Below the pieces are notes generated by a model. The model was given only the letters and a program-made list of their open reading frames with translations, ran no database searches and had not been told where the DNA came from. Below are positions 21,879-32,378 of a DNA stretch of 64,000 bases, piece after piece; position 1 is the stretch's first letter, and the number at the start of each line of letters is the position of its first letter. This stretch comes from Takashimella koratensis (Eukaryota; Basidiomycota; Tremellomycetes; Trichosporonales; Tetragoniomycetaceae), in NCBI GenBank assembly GCA_003116875.1, contig BCKT01000007.1:1006836-1070835 (forward strand). Direction: 5' to 3'. The position numbers and the translations under genes were made by a program.

Positions 21879-22505
21879 ATGTCGGCAACGCCGTCTACTT
21901 CAAAGGTAGCTGCCGTTACAAAGTCGGCGCTACTGATCTTTGCGACCAAAGATGGTACAGCTCAAGAATTCAACCGATGTGTAGAGAGATACTCTAGTCG
22001 CCTGTTGAGTGAGACACAGGAAACAGTTCGACGGCAGGTTCATGACGTTAAAAAGTCGCTAAAGAGGGAATATACCAAAGACTTTGTCAATCACGAGATT
22101 GACACCATTCTCCTTGCTCGGGACACTGAGCTGTATTTCATGTGCATTGGTGTATACATTTGGACCCAGATGGCCAACAGGCATGCTGAGAGTGACCAGG
22201 CCGTCGTGACAGCCCAATATTTGTCCGATCTGTATGACGATGTTGTCGTTGTCGACGTTCGCTTACCCGAAGAGTCTCAAGTTGGCGCTCTCCTCGACAG
22301 TACGGACAGAGAATGGCAGAGGAGCGAGCGAATTGCCAAGTTTGTTGCCCTTGGTAGTTGCGACACTTTTCAGGCGTTTCGGGAAAAGTTATACAGTGGG
22401 GAAGAGTCGTCGTCCACGGCCACGGAGAGCGTCTCGCCAGTTGAGTGGAGTCGTGGCAAGAAAGCAACGGTTTCCGAAGCGTACAGGTATATTGTACGAG
22501 ATTGA
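21879..22505 (+). CDS. Orphan protein, family B copy 3
   Basis: Single exon of 208 residues from the ATG at 21879 (MSATPSTSKVAAV...). It aligns with copy 1 over about 150 residues: (A/K)-x-(E/D)-F-x-x-x-V-(E/D)-x-Y-x-x-R, then V/S-x-K-x-L-K-x-(E/D)-Y-x-K, a central E-I-x-x-x-L-x-x-x-x-E-(L/M)-x-x-M stretch, and Y-L-x-D-L-Y. The C-terminus differs: this copy lacks the Ala/Thr/Pro tail and ends with a short basic segment (SRGKKATVSEAYRYIVRD). Product not recognised; no membrane segment. Divergence from copy 1 suggests an older duplication than that producing copy 2, whose flank is closer to copy 1. Confidence 0.6.
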   Translation: MSATPSTSKVAAVTKSALLIFATKDGTAQEFNRCVERYSSRLLSETQETVRRQVHDVKKSLKREYTKDFVNHEIDTILLARDTELYFMCIGVYIWTQMANRHAESDQAVVTAQYLSDLYDDVVVVDVRLPEESQVGALLDSTDREWQRSERIAKFVALGSCDTFQAFREKLYSGEESSSTATESVSPVEWSRGKKATVSEAYRYIVRD

Positions 22506-23003
22506 CATCGTGCCATGCAATCATCACCCAGCAGCTCACCGGGGACTGCGGGGAGAACGATTGAATGGGGAAAGTAAAAAGAAGGGTAGAGGTATCGAGA
22601 ATGGTGAACCAACAAGCGCTATCAACGTGGTTATGGCAGGACGGTACAAGATGAATGGAAAGTCAAGCCATCTGCTTGGAAAGCTATTTGCGATTCGTGC
22701 GGATGAGGCGCTGCGTTACGCTGCGCGTCGTCCACCCTTTGTACAAATGACAGTTCTATAGGCGATAACATGAAATAAGCAGAAACAGAAACAAAACCGA
22801 GATTCATGCATATTTTGGCACAGAAGTGCAGGAAGCATGGAATCCGGTATCCGGACTTGACGCCCAAAGTTTCCGTCCGGCCCGCAATTCTTTGTTTTCA
22901 TTTTCGGTGTTCTCCGTAAGGGGCGTTTCCCTCTTTCTTCCAATCCTCCATACGTGGTCACGGGTCAGCAGTCAGCAGCATTGTGTATAGGCACACGGTC
23001 ACC
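22506..23003. other. Intergenic region upstream of the MFS transporter
   Basis: 3' flank of family B copy 3 and promoter region of the transporter. No TATA box or gene is evident. Confidence 0.4.
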
Positions 23004-24721
23004 ATGTCATCGACCACGGCCGCTGGCGACGAGCGGGCCTCGCCACCGTCTACCGAGGACGAAACGGGCGGTATGGAGGCCAATCCCATCGAGCCACCGT
23101 TCACTAGCGCAATGCCGGAAGGGGATGCAGGGGAGGTCGAGCGCAAGGCTGGATTGACCCCCAGTCCCGTCGAGCGCCCGTTTACCAGCTTCACCCAACG
23201 GCAGAAGATCTTCATCGTCACGGTTGCTGCAACGAGTGCGACTTTCACAGGATTTGGTAAGCTCTAGACAATGCCTACAATGCTTGGAGCGCCGCTGACT
23301 CTCATAGCCTCCAATATCTACTTTCCTGCGATCCCGACTATGGCTCAGGCGTTGCATACAACCCAGGAGAACATCAACTTGACGGTCACCAGCTACATGG
23401 TGTTTCAGGGGATCTCCCCTACCTTCTGGGGGTGAGTGTAGTCAGCATCTGAATGCACAAAACTGACCTGGACAGCGCCGCTTCCGATGTGTTTGGCCGC
23501 CGTCTCACCCTCATGTGCACCTTTGTCGTGTTCTTCTCGGCGTGTGTCGGTCTCGCTCTCACGACGGAGTACTACCAGCTCGTCATTCTCCGATGCATGC
23601 AGAGCACTGGCAGCGCATGCACGGTCGCCATCGGCGCTGGGATCATTGGGGACGTGACCACGAAACAGGAAAGAGGAGGCTACATTGGGATCTTTCAAAC
23701 GGGCTCGTTGGCTCCACTGGGTATGTCTGCTACTGTACTTACATACCTACGAGGATGATCAGCTGACACGGCCACAGCAATCGGACCTGTACTCGGCGGC
23801 GTATTCGCGCAAACTCTCGGTTGGCGTGCGATCTTTTGGTTCCTGGTCATCTACTCTGGACTATTCATCCTCACCCTCACTCTCTTCTTTCCCGAGACGC
23901 TCCGAAGTATTGTCGGCGACGGATCGATTCCGCCGTACCGCCTCGCCCGTGCACCTTTTGAGCGACTAGTGGCCACTCGCGACTGGGTCTTCTCCGCCAC
24001 TACCCTGGCACCCCAGCGCGCAGCTCGCGTTGACTTTTTGGGACCTATCCGTATCCTCTTCGCCCCTCAAGTCTTCTTCGTCATCATGTTCCTTTCGATC
24101 CACTACACCCCATGGCAGATGGGGCTCACTGCTCAGTCTTCACTCTTTGCGTCGATATACGGCCTCACCGAGCTCCAGATCGGACTGACGTTCCTTGCCA
24201 ACGGTCTCGGGTGCATGCTGGGCGCGCTCACGACTGGCAAGATCTTGGATAGGGACTACCATCGATTGAAACGTCGCGCTCTTGAGAACGGGACCCATAT
24301 TTCGACTGAATCGCTGCGGCTACGGACACTCTGGTTCTGGTCGCCGTTCATGTGGTTCTCAGTTCTCCTCTTTGGATGGTCTCTCGACAAGCACCTGCAC
24401 ATTGCCGCGCCGATCGTCGCCTCGTTCACCCTCGCGTGGTCCGCTATCGCGATTCAAACGATTGTGACCACGTTCCTCGTCGATATTTACCCTACCCGGA
24501 GTGCATCTGCGAACGCCGCGCTCAACCTGTCTCGATGCTTGATAGGAGCGGCGGGCACAGGATCGGTGGACCCAACGATCTCCAAGATCGGGATTGGACC
24601 AACTTTCACCCTTTGGGCCGGGATCATGGTCTTGGCACTGTCGTTTGTTGGTGTCCAGATGAAATGGGGCGAAGGCTGGAGACTGAAGAAGCAGACTGAT
24701 GACGACAAGGACGATGATTGA
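23004..24721 (+). CDS. MFS multidrug transporter, DHA1 (12-TM) family
   Basis: Four exons: 23004-23256, 23308-23431, 23476-23720 and 23778-24721, joined 1566 nt, 521 residues. A 65-residue hydrophilic N-terminus precedes the first membrane helix. Motifs typical of DHA1 H+ antiporters are visible: NIYFPAIP in TM1, A-S-D-x-F-G-R-R (loop 2-3 motif A), L-R-C-M-Q-S-T-G-S-A in TM4, and A-I-G-P-V-L-G-G-x-x-x-x-x-x-G-W-R-x-I-F-W (motif C region, TM5). The architecture resembles Qdr/Flr1/Tpo-type exporters of drugs, polyamines or weak acids, but the substrate cannot be told. The gene is convergent with the Zn2Cys6 regulator gene, whose stop is only 63 bases away, a common arrangement for locally regulated exporters. 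Confidence 0.92.
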
Positions 24722-24784
24722 GTCACGAAGCATCTTCTCATTGTACAACACTGCATGCATGGTTCACAGTCAGGCTTAAACCTG

Positions 24785-26158
24785 CTATGAAGGCTGAATT
24801 GCCCCGTCACCGCTCGACATCTCAGAAACTCCAAAGACCCAGACACCAAACGCATCCGCTTCGGCAAGCCACCGGTCTAGGCGGGATGCAGCTTCGTGCG
24901 AAACCTCCTCTCCTGCCCAAAATTCCTTCAATCGTAGCCCTGGCTCCTCCCCAAGCCCTGCTAAGGCAGTCGACGACCAACGCTGCTCGTGACCGCGCCA
25001 TTCCTCATCCCACGCGTTCTCTCCCGCCGTCCACAATCGCCGAGGTCCGGGCGCCGGGAGACCGCCAAGTTGGTGAGCGACGTACGTCGGTAAGCCCATA
25101 ATCGAGTTGAAGATGTCGTCGAAGACGCAGAACGCATAGACCGTTCGCCGGAGAGCCTCCGCATGGACGTATCGATCGAACGCGAGCGAATGACCTTGCT
25201 CGATAGCGCAGGTCAACGGGGATAGGGCGACCGCTTGGTCTGCGAGAAACTGGAGGTGCAAGAGGGATTCGAACGTTATCGGCGATTCCTGCGTGGTCGC
25301 CTGTCGCCGATCGACCGGCTTGACGTGGAAGTAGACGAGAAGCGTCAAGATGAGGTACGATTGGAAAGCCGCGAGAGCTGTCGAAGCGTCCTCCAAATCC
25401 CTCTAAATATCAGCCGCTGCCCATCAGGACACACCCACCTGAGCCGCTATAGCCTTCATCTCAGTCGTGATCGTGTTGAGAACAAGCTCCTCGCTACCGT
25501 GCGCTCGATGATCCCACATCTGCACCAGCGTCGTCGTGTGTGATAAGGAGGAGCCGGCGCCGGGACCGAGTTGAGTCGAGTGGACGAACGACGGCGGGTC
25601 GAGCGGCGTGAGCAATTTTAATGGGACCGTGCGGAGGTAGCAGCAGCAGAAATGGATAGCTCGGCGTGAGAAGAACTTTGCTCTCGGTTGCGCGTCGGGA
25701 AGAGCAGCTGCGATCCATCGCATAGCTATGCCGCCGAGCACCGCCTTCGCCCTTCGCACAGGGGTCTGCTGAGTCGGATGCCCATCGTCGTTGGCTTGCG
25801 TCCCGAGCACGTCGTCGGGTAAGTGGAACGTCGCATCCGTCGAAGATGACGGCCCGCTTATAGACTCGTGATCAATAAGTTCAGAGGTAGGTGCTAATGA
25901 GGTGTGTTGCAAGAGGGGTGATTGTGGGCTATCTCGTGTTGCACGCGCCCGCGGAATCGACCTCGGTCCGGAGACGAAGACGCAATCTAGTCGCCGGTCG
26001 CGACACCTCGTGCATACCGGCTGATCCAAGTCGCATCGACTCTTGGCCCGCGTACACTGCTGGCATGCTTTCTTCCTCGGCGGGGCGGTTGCGTTGGGCG
26101 ACTTTGTACGGCGGCGGAGTGAGAGCTCGAGATTCGGGGTGGTCTTGTAAGGAGGCAT
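24785..26158 (-). CDS. Zn(II)2Cys6 transcription factor
   Basis: Two exons on the minus strand, 26158-25439 and 25402-24785, joined 1338 nt, 445 residues; the intron is only 36 nt (GTGGGT...TTTAG). The zinc cluster is C32-x2-C35-x6-C42-x6-C49-x2-C52-x6-C59, preceded by a basic stretch. The rest contains a helical middle region (RRAIHFCCCYLRTVPLKLL..., FLADQAVALSPLTCAIEQGHS...) reminiscent of the fungal-specific TF domain but short. A second-exon segment (YVHAEALRRTVYAFCVFDDIFNSIMGLP) matches the conserved part of several pathway-specific regulators. Target unknown; the convergent MFS gene is the obvious candidate. A very short intron is unusual for this locus but is required, because the downstream frame is open and similar in composition. 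Confidence 0.92.
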
Positions 26159-26538
26159 CGGAGGTGGAGAAAGGATCCCGAATCACGGGCTCCGATAGAC
26201 AAGGGGAATTGCATGGCAATGTGGCGGCACATGGGTTTGGAGTTTCAGCCTTGCATAATGGAGGAGGGCCCAGACTCTGCGGTGTGGGAGGCGAACAGAA
26301 CTGGCGCATTTATATAACGTGATTGCAGGCTTGAGTAGCGCTCGTTTTTCTCCCCAGCTCCCCAGTCTCCCGATCCTCCCGACAAACTCAACTCCACCTT
26401 CCCCTCGAATCCTTACCCCTTTCTCTACGTGCCGAAACTCCAGCGTCCCTCCTCCCCGACCCCTCCCGCCTTCTGCCTTCCCCTTCTGCCCCCGCTTACC
26501 CCCTCAATTCCTAGCCGCACTTCCTCATCCTCCCTACT
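26159..26538. other. Divergent promoter region, Zn2Cys6 factor / family C copy 1
   Basis: Carries a palindromic TTATATAA at 26310-26317, usable on either strand, and a pyrimidine-rich leader before 26539. Confidence 0.5.
26310..26317. promoter_or_regulatory. Palindromic TATA box between divergent genes
   Basis: TTATATAA reads the same on both strands. It lies 152 bases before the minus-strand ATG (26158) and 222 bases before the plus-strand ATG (26539). Confidence 0.45.
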
Positions 26539-27072
26539 ATGTCCAACTACACAGCCCCGACCTCTCTCAATGGCGGATCCGTTTTACCTCTCCAAGCTGT
26601 GGAGATCAACAACCGCTTCATTTTCGAAAAGCTGCTGGATTTCACTCATCTCGCTTCGTGTGATGCTTGTTTAGCCGATTACGCGACGAGCCGGAAGATG
26701 GCATTCGTTTTTGAGACCGCCGACCGCGAAGTAGATTTTGGCGACGATCCGACGGGTACTATTCAATACGTTGAAGACCAAAGGCTGGAAACCTCGTTGT
26801 ATCGCGATGAGTTTTCGAAAAGATTGGCGGCGGAGCGAGCAAGTGGAAAGTTCGAATCTGATGACATAGTTCTTAGCGGTCTGCAGCTGTTTGCTACCCA
26901 TTTGAATGAGGATATCAGCTTTTTCACTCAGACGTTGGACACTTGGCGGGCAAGGATGCAGTCCGAAGACTCGGAGACTAACATCACCCAAACGACTCAG
27001 CTGCACGGTTCATGTGGAGACGTCTCAAACAGCTCAATGCTATCAACTTTTCCCCCCGCCATCGTTGCTTGA
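26539..27072 (+). CDS. Orphan protein, probable family C copy 1
   Basis: Single exon of 177 residues (MSNYTAPTSLNGGS...), preceded by a CT-rich leader. Acidic and largely helical by composition, no TM segment. It resembles, weakly, the other family C frames at about 27.4 and 28.6 kb: a segment with Y-x-x-E/C-x..., then F-(E/D)-(S/T), then (F/Y)-A-T-x-x-x-x-x-x-S-F-F. The tail is Ser/Thr-rich. Product not recognised. The relation to the other copies is suggested by order of motifs rather than by strong identity and needs a profile comparison. Confidence 0.5.
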   Translation: MSNYTAPTSLNGGSVLPLQAVEINNRFIFEKLLDFTHLASCDACLADYATSRKMAFVFETADREVDFGDDPTGTIQYVEDQRLETSLYRDEFSKRLAAERASGKFESDDIVLSGLQLFATHLNEDISFFTQTLDTWRARMQSEDSETNITQTTQLHGSCGDVSNSSMLSTFPPAIVA

Positions 27073-27379
27073 CCTCACGGAGAAAAATTGTCTCTCCACA
27101 AGAATTTCGTTCTTGTTCGATATTTTTCATCTTAGCCATACCATTGCTGAGTTACGAGCCGCTCTCAGCTCATGCATCCTCTCTCTCTTGATTGCGCTAT
27201 GTACACTTCAGCACTCGTTCTCCTTGCACTTTGGAGGGATGTCTCGGACGTGCGCAGAGAAAGTGGCTCCTCTGATGACCTCCTGATAAAGTAGGCGGCT
27301 ACTGTCAAACTTGGACCAACAATGGTCCCTTTGACGGTCTCAACGAGATTTCCAAAGCCGTCACGCCCGAGTCTTACCC

Positions 27380-27837
27380 TACCCCGTGCCACCTTTGAAA
27401 GATGCGAACTCCGATTGATCAGTCACCACCGAGAACCGGCGAAAGTTCACAACTCACGCTGCTCGACCCATGAGCAGATCGACGAGAGCCGTTTCGAAAC
27501 GATCGTGATCGAAAGCTTGGCGAGGGACGACAGTCTGTTCACACGGACCACGATTCCAGATTCCACCGAACGGGACAGTACGACGATTGATTCGCCCCTG
27601 AACAAGGAAGACCGAGGCATGGAGAGGACGGAGGTTACCGACACCGGGGTGAATGAGGGCAGCAATTCAGGAAGTTCGGACGAGGATGCCGTGTCCATCT
27701 ACACCTCTGCCCCTTCATCGGCTCTAGACTCTACGAATATGCCAAGTTGTAGGCGCCATATCGGTGTCATAGTTTATCGGTCTGAAAGCTTCTTGTACAA
27801 ACCCACCGATGTTTCTACACGGCCGTCAAGTGCTTAG
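27380..27837 (+). pseudogene. Family C remnant (copy 2)
   Basis: The open frame contains a stretch around 27402-27540 closely similar to the gene at 28571: HR-x-x-A-K-V-H-N-S-x-C-S-x-x-E-Q-I-D-E-S-R-F-E-T here against HR-x-x-A-K-M-Y-N-S-x-C-S-x-x-E-Q-V-D-Q-S-V-F-D-T there. It is followed in both by D/N-x-S-L-F and an acidic Ser/Thr tail. No good start codon with a matching N-terminal half is found upstream, where stops interrupt the frame, so it is read as a 5'-truncated copy; a spliced upstream exon remains possible. Confidence 0.45.
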
Positions 27838-28264
27838 CCCAAAGAAGTTGCAGACATGAATTCGACGTGCTTTATGTGTTTTCTCCCATCATCTTTAAAA
27901 CTTGGCCCTAAACCATTAGCACAGGCTCCGGTCTCGAGACTCCAAATCGAAGTATTTTGAGCTGCGAGAAGAATGTGACGTGCTTCCTTCGTTACTCTTG
28001 TAACTCTTGGGCACACCACCGATACCAGCAAGGATGCAACATGTCAATGAAACACATTCCCACCTACCCCAGTACTGCTGCGACTACGTGATTACCGAAA
28101 CATATTTCCTCCCTTCGAGCTCCTCTGTTAGTTCAACCCCTTTTGACCCCCACCAGATCCATCATGTTTGCTATATTTGGCACCTCACCACACTTTGTGA
28201 CCGTGTATCCTTTGTGACACATTTATCTTGGGCATCCTTTCTCGTGAAGTGCATCAGCCCCTCA

Positions 28265-28447
28265 CTGCCTGACAATCCATTCTTGAGAAAACTCCAGACT
28301 CGTGACAGCAGAGGCTCCTTTGAGAGCTTTACCTCCGAGAGCTCTCAAATGTCTCAGATCGCTGAAGGCAATGCTACCCCGTATCGCCTTCTAATGTCTG
28401 AAGAATGCGAAAGGGAAGATCCGGCTAAGCAAAGGCCAATGCGTTGA
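28265..28447 (+). pseudogene. Family C remnant (copy 3, C-terminal fragment)
   Basis: Reads L-P-D-N-P-F-L-x-x-x-x-x-R-D-x-x-G-x-x-E-S-x-T-S-E-S-S, which parallels L-E-N-N-P-S-L-F-F-x-x-x-R-x-D-Y-E-G-x-S-D-T-S-T-D-S-S in the gene at 28571. Only the C-terminal third is recognisable; upstream sequence in this frame is not similar. Confidence 0.4.
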
Positions 28448-28570
28448 AAGATATACAAGCCTCCTGTGAATCCCTGTTGTATCCCAACGCCGGTTCATTC
28501 CTCCACGGCGCCTCAGGATTCGATCCGCCTCCTCTGAAGCTGGACAAAACCTGTTATTACCATTGCCAAA

Positions 28571-29254
28571 ATGTCGTATGTTTCAGACGAAACTGGTACG
28601 TCTTTCGAGGCGACCACTGAGCGCCGACGTCATTTTTGGGCGCCATTGGGAAAAACTGACGATGACACCTTGGAAGGAGCTGATGAAACCGGTCTAGGTG
28701 TCAGCAAGTATGCCGAACGACCCCCCTCGTTCAGCGAAAAACCCCGCTACGATGGCCCCGACGCCGATCCGTTTGTCTCACGAAAACAGGCGGTATATAG
28801 TATGATGGACGCGATGCAATACGCCAGTAAACTGGCCTATGAATCGAGCGCCAAAGATCCCGATGCCTCACACCAATCTCCGGCCTACGAGGCCATGATA
28901 CGCGCCCACCTCACCGTCGAAAAGCATCGAAAGAAAGCTAAAATGTACAATTCGATTTGCTCGGAAATCGAACAAGTAGATCAGAGCGTTTTTGACACGA
29001 CAAATTACGCCACGCTGGAAAATAATCCCAGTCTGTTCTTCCGCAGCAAGCGTTCCGACTATGAAGGCGAAAGTGACACTTCCACAGACTCTTCCGTAGA
29101 TAACGACCAGTTAAGTGATACCTTGCGGGTTACCACCGAACGTGAGACGGGTTACTTATCTAGCTACTTGACCCCTATCTCCAACGTCATACGCCAATTT
29201 TCGAGCTTGTGGAACAGTTCCATGGGTGACGATTCAGAGCCTTCGACAGAATAG
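28571..29254 (+). CDS. Orphan protein, family C copy 4
   Basis: Single exon of 227 residues from MSYVSDETGTSF. Hydrophilic, with a helical centre (RKQAVYSMMDAMQYASKL..., AMIRAHLTVEKHRKKAKMYN) and a Ser/Asp/Glu-rich tail ending in DSEPSTE. It is the longest member of a tandem family of which truncated relatives lie just upstream at about 27.4 and 28.3 kb. No signal peptide, TM segment or catalytic motif is visible, and it has no intron. Product not recognised. Confidence 0.55.
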   Translation: MSYVSDETGTSFEATTERRRHFWAPLGKTDDDTLEGADETGLGVSKYAERPPSFSEKPRYDGPDADPFVSRKQAVYSMMDAMQYASKLAYESSAKDPDASHQSPAYEAMIRAHLTVEKHRKKAKMYNSICSEIEQVDQSVFDTTNYATLENNPSLFFRSKRSDYEGESDTSTDSSVDNDQLSDTLRVTTERETGYLSSYLTPISNVIRQFSSLWNSSMGDDSEPSTE

Positions 29255-29876
29255 CTTGTCATACAATTGTACGAATACAACGTGGTCTCCACACTTGTGA
29301 CCCAGTGACCTATGACAGCCTGTCTCAACTTTTGATGTTGTAACGAGCCTGAGAGATCGCTCATACCTCATTTTCTGGATGACAGGTTTTCCGCAGCTGT
29401 CATCCTTTGATGCAGACTTCACCGTCGGTGAAGTCCACCTTTCATGAGCGCGGCCGATTTTTTGAAACTTCAGGTAACCGGCAAGAGACTTACACGGTCG
29501 TTTGATCCTTTCATCTTATCTCCCTGCCTTCTCCTGGCTATACCTGCATGACGTACGGGGTCAATAAGCTAATGACTCCCCCCCCTCCGCCCCTTCCCCT
29601 TTCTTCCCTCTTCCCCTCATCCTCGCCGCTCTCTCAACAGTCCCATTCAATCAAAAGCCTTGTAGAAGACATTGAAAGAGCTTTGCTCTTTGTCGATGGT
29701 GATAGTCATCAATCTTTATGCATTTTGATTTGTGAAACTATACTATATATGGACGTAATGATCCTCCAAGAAAGACAATTTTCGCTTTATTGAGATACAC
29801 CATACGATCTACGACTTCTACCCCTTAATCACTCTCCCCTTTCCTCCCTCCCCACACGTTAACCCAGCAAACGAGC
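29255..29876. other. Convergent intergenic region, family C / CDT1
   Basis: Shared 3' flank, AT-richer than average, with a short CCCCCCTCCGCCCC tract near 29578 and an ACTATACTATATATGG stretch near 29735. No gene supported. Confidence 0.4.
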
Positions 29877-31867
29877 TTACTCCCCCAACTCTCGCCTAAT
29901 CCTCTCTCTAACTTCTCTCAACCCTCCGACCCGCCTCACGCGACCCGGACTGGCTGGTCCAACCAACATCGAACCCGGCGACGGCGGTGCTGACCCTACC
30001 GATGCCACAACCACAGCCGAACCCGATCCTGGTGAAGGGGGAGCGGCTTGTTGTTTTGGCATCTCGAGCCACTCGTGTCGACCCACTGTCTTGCTGGTTA
30101 AGAAGAAAGGACAGAGTTGAGTAAGGAGTTGAAGAGAAGTCTGGGCTTCGGCTGGATACAGAAGTTAGCTATATATGAATAACACAAAGAAAGTGTGGTC
30201 AGGCTAGAAAGGTCGACGTACCGAGGGAGATTGGAGTCTTGGATGATTTGACCAACATGTCGGCGACTTCAGACATAGGGATTGCTTTCCGCCTACCACG
30301 AGGAGGTGTAGGTAATGAGCTCGAACCAGGTGACGGGCCCGAGAACAACCTGCAAGTAGGAATCAGCGCTAGTTCACATGCTACTCAAAAGCTTCATGTC
30401 AACTCACATCCAAACAGCCTCGGCGACGGACTCAAGCCGGCTCAGAGTACTTCGTCGTTTGAGCTCTTCTTGCTGTCCGGCAGAGGACAGGGACTTGATA
30501 CCCCCAGCAACGGCGGACCCGAGGGTCGTTCGAACAGCTTTTGAAGAGTCGGTACGTGCTTTGATCTGTCACCTGGATTAGATCATCTGTCTTCTCACAG
30601 AGCAGTTTAATTTTGAAGGTGGAAGGCTAGCACTCACTCTGTCGTACAAAGCTTGACGGCGTTCTTCGACAGACCCTGACGGTGCAGCTTTTGGTTTCGG
30701 TTTGATCTCCAGCTCGAAGGGGTCTGAGAGACCTGTCGCAGTCGCTGATGGCTTGAGCGATGACTGGGGCGATGCTGTCAGGCTATTGAGGCTTGTCAAT
30801 CCTGGGCTAGCAGGGACGGACGATGATGAAGCGAAGATGTTTCCTGTCGCCGAGGTGGTTGACGACGGGAGGTGCGGGAGCGGAGCCACCGGGATTGGCG
30901 GGATAACCGACCTTGTCGAGTCTCTGGACGTGGGCGTGGGAAGACCCGGTTGACCCTCGGCCTCTTCGTAGCCACCATGCAAGTCGATCCATTTCTCCAA
31001 CTTTGTTCGGAAAGCTTCTTCCCTGCTCTCTCCGTTCGCGCTCCACCGACCAATCGCACGTACTCCACCTCCTTGCCCCTTGTTACCTGCTCCTCCCTCG
31101 GCTCCGCCCAGAAGCAACTGCCTTGTCTCGCCCGGTGTGATCTCAAGCTCGATCCCGAGGCCATGGGTATATACTCTCCTGCCAGAAGAGGGGTCGAGCG
31201 TTCGCGTTGGAGTAATGACGAAGGATAGCCCGCCGACTCGGTCGGTAGGGGTAGGTTTAGCTTTGGGAGGAGTAACGAGGAACGGGTTATCCTCGTCGTC
31301 GTCGGTCGGTGGGAGTGTGGAACCGTCCCATCCCCAAACCCAGACGAGTCGCGCGAGCTCGGGGAGTCCAAATCGACGTCCACTTGTCCGTTCGACGGTC
31401 TCTTTGATCGCCAAGTAATTCGTCAAGTTCGTCAAATCCACGCGGGCAGCCGAGGCGTCGTGTGGAGGAAGCACCGGAGGGTGGGTGGCGATATGTAAAG
31501 AGAGAGCGAGGTTGAATGCGTGGTGAAGAGACAAGAGAGTACGCAGGTGAGGAGGAAGAGGCTGACGTTTGGTTGAGGGAGAAGAGGTGTCCGGGGAGAA
31601 GCCGGACGAGGGTTCGACGAGGGAGGAGGTGCCAAAGAGGCTGCGTCGGGTACGAGGAGGAGTAGGAAGAGGAGTTGGGTTGCTGGATGTGATGTTAGTA
31701 AAGACGTGTGCGCTGGGTTGGGGCGGGTTGACGGATGTTGAGTGATGGATTGGGACGAACCTCTGCAACCGTTGTTTCCCCTTGGCTCGCTCGCTCGAGG
31801 GAGTAGGGAATGACGCCGCCTCCGCTTTGCGCTTCCGGGGCGTAGCACCTTGTGTCTTGGTGCTCAT
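29877..31867 (-). CDS. CDT1: DNA replication licensing factor Cdt1
   Basis: Four exons on the minus strand: 31867-30638, 30565-30408, 30349-30222 and 30151-29877, joined 1791 nt, 596 residues. The ATG at 31867 ([17 protein letters not shown]) is preferred over an in-frame Met at 32074, since it starts a basic, Cdt1-like N-terminus. Domain 1 has [13 protein letters not shown], then [29 protein letters not shown], the Cdt1 central winged-helix region. The C-terminal winged helix has [40 protein letters not shown] and EWLEMP, ending in [12 protein letters not shown], which contacts MCM. Cdt1 loads MCM2-7 with ORC and Cdc6. Within exon 1 a 78-nt in-frame segment (31683-31760) has GTTCGT...TACTAAC...CCAG and could be an optional intron. 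The gene shares a 511-bp divergent promoter region with CGR1. Confidence 0.9.
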
Positions 31868-32378
31868 AACGACGGCGTGGATGGTATGTTGGGGTGCTTG
31901 GGAAGAGACGTAGGTCACAGACGAACAAGATGGTGTTGGATCAGGCGACTCGGTAGGAATCGTTGATAAGTTGATGGACTTGATCGGTATACCAGACACC
32001 CGATCAGACAAGGTACCGAACAGGACACGGAGACTGCGAAGCGAGCCAAGATGGAGTCGGATGTGACAGATCAAGATAGCAGTGTCCAGAAGAGACGAGG
32101 TGGATGGGAGGATGAGTGAAAGGCAGAGAGAGTTGAGTGACCGAGTTGCATTTCACGAGCGAACATTGCGAGTCTAGGGAAGATTCAGGGAAATGATACA
32201 GGGACGCGTTCAATGTGGCGGGTCGTTTTTAGGCTTGCATCAAAGGTCACCGGAGTTGTCCCTAATCTCCGCTCACTCTGAAGACGAAGATTTTCCAGTC
32301 CAGCGACTTTCACCTCCACTTCGGGTTTTTAAATCCTTCCCACCCCTGCAATCCAACCTTACCAAGTCAACACGCATC
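31868..32378. promoter_or_regulatory. Divergent promoter region, CDT1 / CGR1
   Basis: Both ATGs face away from this 511-bp segment, so it must hold both promoters. No TATA box is visible close to either start. Confidence 0.45.
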
